Shown: positions 31,011 to 46,000 of the stretch, piece after piece
Layout of the letters: every line of letters begins with the position of its first letter
How positions within the stretch are numbered: the stretch's first letter is position 1
Origin: Hydractinia symbiolongicarpus
Lineage: Eukaryota > Cnidaria > Hydrozoa > Anthoathecata > Hydractiniidae
Assembly (NCBI RefSeq): GCF_029227915.1
Contig: NC_079878.1
Coordinates: 14,634,001-14,698,000 of the forward strand
Length of the DNA: 64,000 nt
Direction: 5' to 3'
The notes under the pieces: model-generated
What the model was told of the DNA's origin: nothing
What the model saw: only the letters and a program-made list of their open reading frames with translations
Databases searched by the model: none
Position numbers and translations under genes: made by a program

Positions 31011-34000
31011 TCAGTTTGTACAAGCGATCCACTTGCCAACGAAGAGATTTTTGTAATAAACCGTAAACTCGTTTAAAAAATGGGGATCTGAGCATTTTAT
31101 TTGAATACTAATACGATTTTCTGTTTTTAACACAAGCAGTTCGACTAACGCTAAAGATTCTTTGTCCGTCTAAAGAAAGATACAACACATTAGAATATCA
31201 CCAAAAGCTTTTTCAAACATCTAAAAAATGCAAAAATTAAATTTTACTTACTGCCTTTGCGTAGAAAAAGAACGTCCAAGATGGAGCGCTCTGAGGACTA
31301 GAAGCCATTAACTGAATTCCCGCATCGTTCATGACTGTAATAATTTCCTCGTGTTTCGGTGGAACTGTTAGATCCTCAGTTGCGGTGGTGCTAAAATAAA
31401 CAAAATATTGTTCCACATCATTTTTACCCCCCATAGTAACTAATACTAGTTACAAGAAGTATTACTTTATTGTAATATTGCAGACGCAAAATCTTTAATA
31501 GTTTATAGTACAGGCTACTTAAAAAAGAGTTTGCAAGAAAAGGCGGAAGCGGTTAAAAAGCTTTGTTGCGTCGAAAAAGAAAGTAATGCAGCGATTTGGA
31601 TATAAGCAACTAATAGATTGCTCTTCAATAGTCTCCCCTTCTATCGGTCATCCATTAAGCTTAAAACTTCAAAAATGATCGCCTAAGCAACTAACTAACA
31701 AAAATGAAATAATATAACGAAAAAGGCACAATCCAGAAACTCATACCATGCAGAAAATGATTTCCAGTGGAGCTGATAGTCTGTACCATTCATGCGATAA
31801 TTTGTATCAAGTTGAAGCCCTTCATCTACATCCTAAGACGTAAAAATCATCATTACATTCCGAAATTTGCGTTATTTTTTGTTAATATAAACATGATTTT
31901 ACATAAAAGCTGGAACTATTAAGGAAAAACACCTATATAAAACAATAAAAAAAAGGTAAAAAAAAAAGCAAAAAAAATATGTTCTTACAAGGAGATTACC
32001 AACAACAACAGAAGTCTCCTTTCGATTTAGATAACTATCTTCTTCTGGTGGAGATTCTAGAACAGTGGACAATGTTAAAACTCGAAGAACTTGGTTCTGA
32101 AGTACTCCTGATTGTCTTTAAAGCCATCACTAGTGATCACAATTGTTATTTCAATATTAGAGTTGTAAAAGTTTACTTGTCAATTATAACAGCAGAATTA
32201 GGACTTCGGATCTAAATCCATACTCTTGAAACATACAAATTTTTGCTGACGTTTTTTTTTAAATTTAGCGACCTTCGCGGGCCGTTAGGAAGTGATCATT
32301 TGAAATGACAGAAGTGACCATTCTTTTGTCCATGTTTGAAAAATGAGGAAAAAAACTGCCTTTGTTTCATAATTTTGTTTATGGTTGCAACCTTTCATTC
32401 CATCATTGCTAAAAAATTATGTTTGCACCTCCTAAGCCACATGAAAAAAAATGAAAATGCTCACCTTGAGGTTTCGTGCACTCTGTGACGTCATATTGAC
32501 CACGGGCTGTGAAAAACGACGAAGGTTGGTCGTATAAAATTGAGAGTGTGTTAAACTCAACGAATCGAAAGTTCTGTTTAAAAGAGAGATATAAAATAAA
32601 ACGCTAAATCAACACAAACAGAAATAACTGAAAGTTTTTATGTGTGCGTAGATTACCTTGTTGGATATTTGTCTTTTTAAATTTATTGAAGGATTCGTAG
32701 ACGTGTGGTAGCTTGACATCACTACCGTTTTTGCCTAAAATCAAAAAAGGCGTTAAAAGATCTGTGCCAAAAACAACAGAAAATAGAAAATGCCTGAAAT
32801 TTGCATAGAATAATCAAAATCTTCAGAAAAAAAAGACCGAAAGTAACAAGCAGAAAAGGTTAAGTTTGAGAAATTAATTTAAAGGTTCCAAGTTTTTTGC
32901 GTACCTCTTGTACGTTTTGTAACAGTCTGTAATAAAACAACGCTCTATCTCGAATGTCCATGTTATTTTCTTTATCTGAAATAAAACAAAACAACAACAA
33001 AAATCACGACGATGTCAATAGCTACACACTCTTAACAAACAGACTAAGTTTTCTGTTTAGCCTCATTGCTGTGTAATTGTACAAAGAACTCAAGCAGATA
33101 ATTTGCTTATGTGTTACTTATCACAGTTATTAGTACAAAATCATTTCGAGGATTAAAAATAAGCTAAGTGATAAAAATGTGCGCCAGGTAAATTTTCTAC
33201 GATAAAATATACAATTGCAATCATAAACAAGTAAGTGGGATGCTGACAGAACTGTACTTTTACTCAATACCTTATTCTCTTCAAGAGAAGAATACCATTA
33301 ACAAGAATAATTAGAAATTAAACCAAGCTCGTTTATTTTGGTTTGAATGAAAAAGATTTTGGGGACTAAACTATAAAGGCTGCCAAACCCAAGAAAATAT
33401 AATTTTTACCTTTTTTAAAAAATACTTAATGAAAAAAACTTAATAGAAGGAGAAACAAGCTTACATCTTAATGGTCACACGCGAATATCAAGCATAAGCA
33501 ATGAAATAATGAAATTTTTAGAATAACATAAACGAACGGACGGGTCCTTTCATTCATACGTCACTTCGCCATCACGTATGATCAAAAAAATATTTGTAGG
33601 TAATTAGGTCGTTTTAGGCGCGTTTCCAAGCAACCAGATTTTCTTTGTGGGTGGAACGAAATGAAATTTGTTGATAATAATCTCTTTTTAAATTTTAACA
33701 CATTTATAGAAAAATGTAATGATACATTTTCAAGAAACACAAAATTAGTTGATTTTTGCCTAAAATGACGCCATTATGATTATTTCGAAAATCCAAAATT
33801 TGTCACTTTTTTGCATTTATAGAAAAGTAATTTTTGTTAAAAATCTAATGAATTAGCAGTGATAAACGTAGATAATTATAAATCTATTTTTAGCTAACTT
33901 TGGACCGTTTTAGGTTCGTTGCCTAGCAACCAGACTTTCCCCACATATTGGACCAAATGAAATTTGTAAATAAATGACCTGCACTAACATTTTAGATTAT

Positions 34001-37000
34001 TCATAAATAATGATAACTTTTAGAACTCACAAAACCCTACTTTGGAGCCAAATTTTGAAGGTTAAGCCCAAAATGGCGCCATTATTCTTTTTAAAAAAGT
34101 CACTTCCTATTCTTAAAAAAATCAGAAAAACTAATGAGCTAAACCAGAGAAAAGCTGTGACGTAAAGACGAACGTACGTCCCTACAGTCCGTCTTGTGTA
34201 AAAATTTGTAAGTAATAATAATAATAACAGATCACTTTGTTATTGCGTGGGACAAAAATAAGACGAGGAGAAGTAGTTGTTTACCTAGGTTTATGATCTT
34301 CTTTAATTTTGTTAAATAATATCATGCAGTAAGCCATTCATTTTTAGAGCGCATGGCGCCTAATATTTAAACCTAGGTACTTATTTGATTATAAATACTG
34401 TGTGAAATTCCATGATTACAAATGCTGTGTGAGTCTTTTAGTCTATACTTGTGTAGCTAGCTATTTAAGGTGTTGCCTGCTCCTTATTTGAAACTTTATA
34501 AGTGTTTAATTTGCAGCAACACATATAAACAACGACGACATCGGCGACAACAACAACAATTACAACGACGACATCGGCGACAACAACAAATATAACGACG
34601 ACGTCGGCGACAACAAAAATTACAACGACGACGTGACAGTTGAGGCTAGTAAATAAAAAAAATACCAATGCAATACTGCAGGAGATTCCCGAGCGCATTC
34701 TGACATTCAGGTGGTCGTTTGAAAAACAACTTCATCATCGCTGTCAACAAATTAAGCTTGACAACAGGTGAATGCTCTTCTTCGATTCTGTCTACCAACT
34801 CTTCAAGATGGTACGGACTAAAAGATATATCCTAAAACAACAATGGCAAGTGGATAAAGGGCAATGATGAAACACTCTTTAATTCTAAATTCTTTTCGCC
34901 TGATATTATAAAGAAGCTAAACCAATGCCCAATCTCAGAAAAAGAAAGAAAACAAAATAAGACCCAGGAAAAAGAAATGCTTTCACGTCACTGTTCAAGT
35001 AAAGCACAAAATAGGATGTTCTAAAACGGTACATTTTCGCACATTCTATATTTTAGACAAAATACAGTTGTATTTACAAACTTGTTTCGGTGTTTTTTAC
35101 GCATCATTGTTATAGCGGGTAGCAACGCGTAAGAAGACATCGAATAAGAAATTATTACCTCTCCGTATTCGCCGTAGATCCAGATAATTGCAGCTTTTCC
35201 AAGCGCGTGATCACCCACTTGTTCCCAGCACGAGTTCAGTTCTGGTAAAACTTGCATTGCCACAGAATTATCTTTTATCATCAACTCTACGCAATTTAGA
35301 AAAAACTTTACAGAAATATTCTTTTACGAAGCTTTCCAAAAACATTTTTATTCTAGATACATTTCACAATGCGCTAGAATAACATAAACGGATGTGTGCA
35401 AAATTCAATATTTCAGCCACCTCCTCCCCATGGCATCCTGCCTTTTTGATATTGCGGTCGGCGGCGAAAAACACCTGGTACAGGCTGGTGAGCTCTGTAA
35501 TGCAATTGGTTTATATCTGACATAGATAATTTATTCACGCGACACAATATATGCAACGATTTACTCTAAAGATGGCGGATTTCGTTACAAAAACATTGAA
35601 CAGAAGAGGAATCCTGACCATGAAAAATGTTTAAAAAGATTGACCAAAAACGGTGAGACAAACAGTTAATATTTTTATGAAAGATGTTATTTTGGCAGAT
35701 TTTCAAAAATAAAGGTTCTTTTTCAAGCTTTGCAGAAAGCATGACTTTTAGGCGATTTAGCTGGATAAGAAAAGACATGTAGCTATCTTGCTAACATGTA
35801 CACAGAAGGCGTAATAAACCATTAATAAATAAAAAAAAATCTTATTTTTTATTTTTCTACTTAAAGAAACAAGTGCTTTTTCAAAAGTGTAGTTTTAGTC
35901 AGACCAGCTAAAAGCATCTTTCAATTTTAAACAACTTAACAACAAGTTTAAACTTTTGTTGGTCTGTCATGTATAACTAGCTAGCAGACACATCACACTT
36001 GTCTAAAATTTAGCCACACAAGTCACATGTAAGCTAGTTAGAACAATATCACGTTTGGAAACAAAATTTGGGTCTAAAAAACACAACAAAAAGGATTTAC
36101 AGTCGAAATAACATTATCTACAGGACATATTTTGTTAAAGATCCTGAAAACGTACGAACCAAAAATTAAAATTATGTAGCTAGCTATACAATATATAACA
36201 CATTTAAGTGATAAACAAGAAGACTAGTCTCTAAACTCTTGGGCCAGGCATTACATTGCTAAGGCCTTTCCTGATCACAAGTTTCTCAGGTGGTTGTTAT
36301 TAGCAACTATAATTATTTGACCAAACTTTTTTTTAAAAAATGTGAACCAGATCTTGACTCTTCGGATCATGTTCATCAGTAGTGAATGCTAAAGCACACA
36401 TTTCTGTTTAAACACAGTATATAATGAGATTGCTTATAAAAAATTATTCAGCCAACATTTATAAAATGTCGAAAACATATTTTATACTTAACTACCTAAG
36501 CTAGCTTTGGTTTTGCATCCTTATTGAATATATATAACTAGCTAGATGCCACAATCTAAGACTTACACTTTTCCGACAGAGGTAATAGACGTATATAAAA
36601 GCTAGCCAGCCCCCCCCATAAAATCAGCTTTATCTAATCACACGTACCGAATTTTGTTGAGAAATAATGCTTCTTAAAAGTTTTATCACCATAAAATATA
36701 GTTTCAAGGTGAACAAATGATAAAACTTTCCAAAGAAGCGTTGAAAAACAAACAACCAAAATACATCGTCCTCGCCATGTGAAGAACCAGGACTAGATCA
36801 GGTTGCTTATACTAACCGTAGAAATTGTAACAGCGAGACAAATCATTAATTATTCATATAACCAATATACTGGTTATGAAAATCAGCCTATACAAGGGTC
36901 TTGTTAGCCGTCAAGTAAGCGCTAGCGGCTTTGACATCAGGCAACAAACCCTGAGGACGACAATAATATTTCAGACTAGTAGAGAAGTCATAGTTGGCAG

Positions 37001-40000
37001 AGGGGTCATAACCCCCCCCCCCCCCCCCCCCCCTATTTCTAAAAAAACACTTGTCAACGAAAACTGAGATTTTACTTCACTTTAGACGAAACAAAACTAG
37101 TGTAAACACACCACCTTAAATTCGAAAACATAACAAAAAATTCATAGTGGACAAAGATCAGTATTCAAATTACGCTGACACTGCAATCTTTCTTACACCG
37201 AAGGCATTTAAGATAAATCTTTCTTTCCAGTATAGAAGAAAGTAAGTAACGAATGTTAAAAGTTGGGACAAAATATAAATCTTTAATTTTTTCTGAGGTT
37301 CAAAAAACATTCTTAAATTAAGTTTGATTCATTTTGTATATGTGATCGTGTAAATTAGCGCCACACACACAGGCATACAAACAGCATAAAACAAGAAAAT
37401 ACATCAAGGAGAAATTATTGAAATGACTCAAATATAATGATAAAACATCTCTTCATGCCACCCATGCCATAAAAAAAATATCTAGGGAGAGAAATCATAT
37501 TTACTTTCAATTGTTCTAAAAGCTCAAGTTTTATTTGCTGTTTGTAACAAGTAGACTCTAAGATTTTTAATTTTCTCCATTTTTCTATTTTTTCCCTGGG
37601 TTTTCCTGATACTTCCTGAAAAACACAAAAAACACCTTTTCACGAGTATCTAAAGCTCGTGTTTCAATTTAACGTAATTTCTGGGGGACGTGATTTTTTT
37701 AGCTATTTAATGCACAAACACCACCAGCTGGAACAAGTAAACAACAACCCTTTTTATGAAATCACACAAAACAACTCTGCGATGATGAAAAAGGTAAAAG
37801 TCAAAAGGGTTAGCAATATTAACTTAATAATACATTATTAACTAGAGAATAAATATACCTTGTAGAATTTCCAAACAGTTCGCTGTCAAGTAATCCACTT
37901 CTAAATGTAAAATATCAATCAATGTGTTCACACATACATCCACTGAAATTTGATGATTCAGCGCAATTTTTCCAATGCATTTGATGGCCGTACATGAAAT
38001 GACAAGATCTGCGTCATGGACGTACTCCCTATGATAAAAAATAAGTTTGATAATACACTAAAATGAAAAATCAAATAAATCCTTTTATCGCTGCCCCAGA
38101 AGGGAGCGGTGGTATAGTTAAAGCGTAAGATATTTACGTCATGGTATGGCAGAACAGATCTCGCAGTTTTATTTTGATTTTCAAGCTTCCTTATTCAAAA
38201 TGTTGGTGGAAGTTTTGCAGCATATTTCAATTATTTCAATCGAGACAAATAGTAAGCTATGGCATAATAATAATAGACTAAGTATCCAGGACATGTAGGT
38301 TGTGAACAAATCCTAGAGGTTTTTCAGCCAAAAGATTGTTTGACTGTGAGGTGAAACCCACAACCAGTTTTCACTTTATCACTTAAGAATAATGCACGAG
38401 TATATTCTGTGAAATAAATGACTTCACCAGTGTAATGACAGGCTGTGACTTGTGTTTTAACCCTATTTATGCTGGGACGTTTAAAGGCTTTAATTTCAGA
38501 GCAGAATTCAACTACCTTTCAATAGCTTGGCAAACACTTGACCTGATGGCTATTATTTACAACATAACTAACTGCCGATTTCAGTTTATTGTTTAGAACC
38601 TTAGGCGGATTTCCATAAACGAATGTGGTCAAATCGATCGACATTCCCCAAGGGCTTATTAATTCCAAATAGCACTCAAAACCATGTTATTATTATACAA
38701 ATACAACTTAGATAACTTCAGTAAAAAATTAACTCAAATCTTTGTAAAATGGAGCCAAAAACATGTTTTACTATTATCATAGTTCCGGAGTTCCTGATTT
38801 TGGCTGTTTTTAGAGACGCTGATAATCGATTTATGACTGCATAAAATTACATGGACAGAAAACATTAGACCAATTCTCATGATTGAAATAAGTAGCTAAG
38901 GTCCAAATAAAATGTCGGGTTGTGTAACACACTTTATTATTTGTTAATATTTGAAATGTGCAAAAAAAATACATGAAATGTCACTCCCCATCTCAAAAAA
39001 GTCGCCATGGTGATATAAACATTCTGCAATAAAAAATCTCCAAATCTCAGTTCACATTTTCAACATAAAGCAGCTTTCTTAACAGCAGGCAGGGTAATTT
39101 TACCTCCCTGGATATCCAACATGCAGAATCAGATTGCACAAAGAAGTTGTAGAAAATACAAAACAATGAAAATAAAAGGATTAAAAGTAACTTCGAAATA
39201 TAAATAAATAAGCCAATCATAATAAACCAATCATAATTAACCAATCATAGCAAAGCAGCCTTAAAATGCTGGAATTCAGCGACTAAACCTATAGCATAGA
39301 CATATATCAGTTTTTGGACGAAAACAAAACAACATGTAAAAAAATTATTATGTACTTGTCGTAATAGTTGAAATAAAATACAAATAAAAAAATATACTCA
39401 GGCTTTTTCAAAAAAACAAAAAAAAATAACTTAAATGGTAAACAGTTGTAAAGCAAAAAGTATTCTAACTGCTATTTGCAGAACAAAATACAAATACATA
39501 TTTACAAATGAACCGGCAAAATAGGGCAGACAATTTTTGCTAAGAAAGGTGAATGCACGTTTTTTATATTTCCGATGGGTAGGTACCCAACGGGTCATAA
39601 ATAATCACCAAACATTCATAATTAGCTCACTTGAAAAGTTAATTTGAGAAATAATGAAACTGTGTTTGTATCACTTTAATAGAAAATTAGAATTGTCTCC
39701 AAACTATCCTCATCTTCATGTTAGTATGCATATTAAATGGATATTGAAACAGGCTTACTGTCAATAGTGTATGTTTCTTGGAATACATAAACTTTACTAA
39801 TGTAGGAGTTAAGATATGACGTTTAAAATTTCTTACGCACCTAAAAAAGTTTCGGCAAAAAAATACCTTTGCACAGCTGAAAATATAAATATAAAACAAA
39901 AAAAAATTATCACAACAAAATAAATGAACAATAGGAGTGATTTCTTGCATTTTTTAGCAAAACATTGCCACGAATGATCAACATATTGTAATTTTTTAAA

Positions 40001-43000
40001 TTATTAGGTTTAAAAAAGAAATGTGTGCATATCCACGCTCTCCACATTTGTAAATATAAAAGAACGTACCTTCTTTAGTCGAGTAAGAGCCTCTGACTTA
40101 CTATTTCCAAGTAATCAGTAATTAGTATTTTCATTTTACAAGCACAAGAGATTAGATACTCTGCTTGACAGCTACACTGTAATATGGTAGGCAGTCAAGA
40201 GTAATGTTACTTTTAGTAACACACAATTGAAGTTTTTTCTTAATATATATGTTACACTTTCCTAAATGCTAATTTCCTAACAAATGCCCCTCTTCAATAC
40301 AAGTCCCTCTGAGAAACGATTTTTAAATATGAACCCTGGACACCTAATCAAGCGTTTACAATTAACAATATTGTCTTAAAACGCAAGTCGTGTAAATGAA
40401 AGTTTCATTACAAGATCTATTGATTAATATATAAATCTTCATTTTCATGTTCATCACAAAATCGGCAGTCCACAGTATTTAAAAGAAACATACCTACTTC
40501 GTTTGTAAGTAAAATTTTAAGTGAAAAAATTTCTCAATACCTTAACTCCTCTATAATACTTTCCAAATTCCCTTCCGTTACTATTTCAGTAAGCACTTCA
40601 AGTTTTTTGTGTCTGACATATGTTGGTTCATTGTTTCTAAATCGAAGCAAATATAGTTAATATATTTTTATTGCAGGGAGTTCTGATCCTTAGCTTAGGT
40701 GACATGCTGCGATTTTCGTAGATTTACTTCTACAAAATTCTACAAAAAAGCAGGCTTACTAGAAGCAGGGACATATAATGTGAGAATAATTTTTAAACAC
40801 ACTAAAGCAGAATTATCAAGGGCACGAATTATACATTTTCCACTTCCTATCAAGTAGCATACATTCACTATAACCTGGCAAATAACTTGGAAAGTCCTTA
40901 ACCTTAAAAAAATAAAAAATATATATATACAGAAAAAATATTAACATAAAAATGTTAACTCTTGCAAGAAGAGAATTTTTGCAACTTTTTCATCTAAAGA
41001 TAAAAAATGCACTTTCCACTTGTTTAACCCTATGTTTTAAAAACGCAATAACGAGTTTTTTTGGCCAGTGAAAAAAAAAATAACCAAAAGCGTAGAACCT
41101 TGATGAGTTAAAACTTGCATAGTCAAAATAGTCATAGTCACAAAAAAAATTTGTACCTAAGAAAAAAGTACTTGTAATCCTCATGAAACAGCCTTGCTTT
41201 GAGTGCGGTCAAAACTGATATATGATTTAAAATGGCGTAAACAATTTCAAAGGAAGGTGAGGATAACATAGAAAGCATTGGATCTAAACAAAATAAAGAA
41301 GTAAAACAAAAAATGTAGTAAAATGTGGAGACACATTGGAGCGGTGAAAGGTATTACCATTTTTGGGTTGTGCAAATCTTCACAAGAAGATTTTCAAACC
41401 ATCATCGTCAATCTTTTTTATCTTATATCGTACAAAATTACACATATCAATAATTCAATGAAAATAACATTTTTCCATCAGCCAACAAAACAATATTACT
41501 ACTGCTGCAGCATAATACAATAAAGAAGCTATGATGACCATGCTTGGGGATAAAAGTACACGAAAACTTAGAAGAAATATTTCTAGGAGGAATTTTCTGC
41601 AGAACATATTTTTTAAATTTTAGACCATTAAGTTCTGCAAAAATTAAGTTCTGCAAAATTGCACTTTTTACAGCAACTCGCAAATATGAGTTCTGCAAAT
41701 GTAAGCAAAAGTTGAGCAGTAGCAAAACTAAGTTTTGCATTTATTTTAAAGATAACACAAAAAACGTATTTTGCCTTATTAATAAAACAATTTTTCTTTT
41801 CATTTTTTCATCTTGGATTTCATAACAACTTTCTAATAGCAAAAACTTGTTTCATCAAAAAAAAAAAATTTAGGCTTTCGAGATATTAAAGGGAATCCTA
41901 GGTGATAAGTACATTACAAGCAAAAAAAAAGGTAGACATTTGAGGACAGTATTCACTGTGCAAACCAGACTCACCCTTAATTCGCTTATAGATGTCGTTC
42001 CGGATAAAATCCAATTTCTTTGTAAATTGAAGAAATATGTTAATTGTTGCCATGACAACTCCTTTATTTGCGTGCTTCAGTCGATCATCTAATAAATTCT
42101 AAGGGAAGATTGTGGCAAAGGAATAAGAAAACAGTAACTTGTTTAAATATGTGCTTTGGTATACCATAATTAGATTATTTTAATTTTAATTTTGAATTAA
42201 CTAAATTTGATTTTAAAGAGATCTATAAATCAAGTTTTTATAGAATTTCTTATTTCCTGTGTATCAAGGTTAGTTTTTAGTGATTAATTTTTTAGTGTTT
42301 AATGCATTTCTATTCTATTCCAATTCTAAAAATGTAAACAAATTTGACCTGTCTAAAAAAATATTCCAACTCCAAGGTAACAAATCCTCGCAACATCAAC
42401 TTTGTAAGGAGTACAGACAGCACATTTATAATCATTTTATATAAGTTCAATAAGGTTCAAATTCATTTCCAACAACTTTTACTATTGATACAAAAATTTA
42501 GTTTGAAATCCTACCAAATATTCTATAATTTCGTCAACCTCTTCTGTTTCATAGTGAACTATCCTTTGTAACAGCATGCATTGGCTCCATTCGTTGTATG
42601 TGGAAAGTCTGTAACAATAAGAATATCAAAAAGCAATTATAATAAAAACTAACACATAAAAAACATCAAACACCTTATTTAATTTATTATTCCTGCAGCG
42701 TGATTAGTGTTTCAACCTTGGAAAAAAAGGCTGGATTTTATGCGTTGGTTATTGGATGCTTTAAAAATTCCATTTCTTTTCCGTAACCTTTTCAAAACGT
42801 TTAATATAAGAAAAAGTATGTGACTTCCAATCAGAAAAGTCTTGATCACTGGCTTTTACGACGTCTCTGTTTAATTCTTCTTCTAAATCTTGTATACACT
42901 GTTGTGTATTTTCTATGAGAAACAGGAGTGATTTCTCCTTGGAAGTCTGCTCATCTACTTTTGCTTTCACCTTTGTAAGCTTCAGTTTTTCTTGGAACTC

Positions 43001-46000
43001 CTTTGCTTCTTTGATGTAGTCCTTGACCATAATGAGAGTCTCATTATACGACTGTTTAAAAGTGTTGGCATATTCATTGTTAGAAGGAGGGCGTTCAGTT
43101 CAATGTTTCTTCTTCTGTATATTCTCTCAAATCTTTCAGGAGTTTGATTACATCATTGATTTCTACAAGATTCATACCCTTAATTGGGTATTTGTATATG
43201 ATATTAACCAATTAGCATTTGGTCAAAATAATATCGGTTTTCAGGTTGTAAAGTTGTACCATATCACATTTGAAGTTCACCTCTAGACGCCGTGACAAAT
43301 TATGAACTTCTTCATTCACAAATTCTTAAGCAAAGTGCTCTCCAGTAGTATGCAGCTTCTTATAGTTTATCCTCTGCAAACTAGGGCAGTTTTCACACAT
43401 TGATTGAATGGTGCACAGAGATTGCTTTTGACTCTGTTTGAATGTAATGTTGCAACAACGAAAAGTGAATAGGCAAGAGTTAGTAAATTTGAATTTTTGA
43501 GATCAGGTTCAAACAGCTGGCCTGATATGATTAAAGTTTGTTGATTAAATTAATTTTTGAGTAAAATTTTATTACACCATTATTTACAATAAAATTTTTA
43601 AGCTCTAATGATAATGTAATTGCAATTTACAATACATAAAATAGGATAGATGTGAAAAACTAATTACCAATCAAAACCAAAACATTACGAATATTAAGCA
43701 AAGGTCTAACTAAAGTTTTGTTATTCTATATATTACAAAACTTTACACCATGTACTAATAAAATAAATTAGGTGTAACCAGTTTTTCAGCAAAGAAAGTA
43801 TAAAAATTTAACACACAGATAAATAACCCAGTAACTGAGGTCTTTTGATAGGCAGCCAAGATTTTTAAGATCTGCAGGAGAACAGTCAAAGCGGACCATT
43901 TGAAGACATTAAACAAACACAGTTTTCTGTTTTTTTTTAAATCCTGCGTTGTATATTAGACTTTTTATATGAAGCTTAGCCTTTTCAGATAAAATTTCAG
44001 ACACCAAACCAATTGAAGTGTCTGATTTAGCTGCAAATCTAAAGATCAAAAATTTGAATTAACATGGACTGTGTTATTGTCATCTATGTACAGTTGAGAA
44101 CACAGTTTGACCCTAAACATGACCTGAAAACCTGTATTCTTGGTTTAAAAAACATCCATATTTTAACTAAGTAAAATACATACCGCTCGAGGAAATATTT
44201 TACATATTTTTCATCAAATTTAAACCCACCAGAGTCCATCAATATTTCATCAATCGATATTAGTGCGTTTATAGAGACCTTTAAAACATATAAAAAGAAG
44301 TGTTTATCTTCATTCAAAACAAACCGTACTATTCCACACAAAAACATTATACTTTATTTTCTCTCTTACCTGTTCATCTCTATCTCTTATCATTTCGTAA
44401 AATTTTGGGAGAAGATCCAGATCTACAATACAAGTACTGTACTGCAGAGTGAAAAGTTAAAAAATAAAAACAACACTTGCTTGGCCCATTTTCCAGTCTT
44501 ATTTGTACAGCTTTAAGGCCGATTTCCATTCACCAAGCTAGTTTTTCTTGCAACATAGCAGAATGTTTAAACATGTAAAGTTAGAAAATTTGTTTGTAAA
44601 TACAAAACCATGCTAAGGCATTCTTTACTTGTTCTGAATTTTTGATGAAGGCATATTGTTTGTTTTAAATAAAAATGTGCAATATTATAAACTTCTCTTT
44701 TCAGCTTTATGGTATTAATGATATTAGGATTCTTAATAAAGAAACAGAAAAAAGTTATTTTGTAAAGTTGAAGTTATTAATTTCATTTAGACTACAATTA
44801 GGGAATTATTAAGAATGTTACAATGTTGAGGACATTCGAAAATTTATAAACAGATATGTAGTGATACTCATAATGCAACGTCGCCTGTAATCGCTTAAAA
44901 TTCATCCAATGTAGGTACCAATGGTAGGTAATATTGTCAGATTAAAATATAAGAAATACCAAAAATAATTGAGACTAAACTATATACCTTCAAATGTTTC
45001 ACGAGAAAGATGAAACAGTTTTACACCAGCGATAACAGCATTTCTTCGAACATATGAGCTACGATCAACTAGCCCACGCAAAATCGGCGACTTCATATGT
45101 TGGACCAAATTTTGAACTCTGGAATAAAGATCTTATATAATAATACGGAGTGTATGGGACGGTCATAGTGGATATCGTCATTATCCTTTGATGTCGCCGA
45201 AATTTTCTTTGAAGTCGTTGAAAAAATTATGTCTATTTTGCTAGTGGGTTTTCTTTGTTTACATCACATGATAAAAACAACTCAATTTGATTTGCTGAAA
45301 TAAATTTAATGGCTAACTTTCGAAAAATGGTGTCCTTTTGCCACCAAAAAAAACAAACAAAAGAATAAAAAAGTGAAAAGTGTGTTTTAAAAAGCATATT
45401 TAAAAAGAAAAAAGTTCAAGTGAAGAAGTAGAAATGTGGAGTTAGAAGTGAGAAGTGGATCTAGATGTAAAGTAAAATTAGAAGTAGAAAATAAAGGCTA
45501 GAGTTTGAAGTCGATTTGAAATCACAAATAGTAAGAACATTGATATTTTTAGACGTTTGGTTTTTATGTCGCTGGAGCAAGAAGGCTCCCTTTTTTCAGC
45601 AAAAGCCACCTAAAAGCCTCAAATTCTTAAAGTAGCCATACTTAGCAAAATCTGCAAAAAAAACCAAATCTTCTGCCTGAGTGGATTCTTCCACGAGCCT
45701 TATTGACTAGTTTATTAATATAAATTCTTGTTTCTTGATTCCATTTAAGGACCTGCAAAGAAAATTCTGGTGCTTATGTTTTTGCTATCTGCTTAGCTGG
45801 GCAATCAGTAGATAACAATTGTGATTTTTATCAAAAAAACATAGTATTTTCCAGTATATAACCCACAGTTCAGCTTTTTTAGGGAGTTACAAACCTGATG
45901 CTTCGTATAACCCGCATAAAATTTCAATCAGTGAGTATTACTAACCTGCACCTTTGTATAACATTGTGTTAAGAAAAAAATTCCGCGCATTTTTACTCAC

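Noticed and set aside
31011-31170. Frameshift in the last AP4B1 exon
   Set aside because: It arises only if the acceptor at 31171 is used. The AG just before 31145 restores an uninterrupted, homologous frame to the stop.
34465-34698. 77-aa minus ORF rich in Val/Ile (membrane-like)
   Set aside because: It overlaps AP4B1 exon 34831-34666 in another frame and the adjacent tandem array; repeat artefact.
38457-38472. Third copy of the TTAA/CCCTAT MITE
   Set aside because: The left end fits, but no matching right end with TTAA was found downstream.
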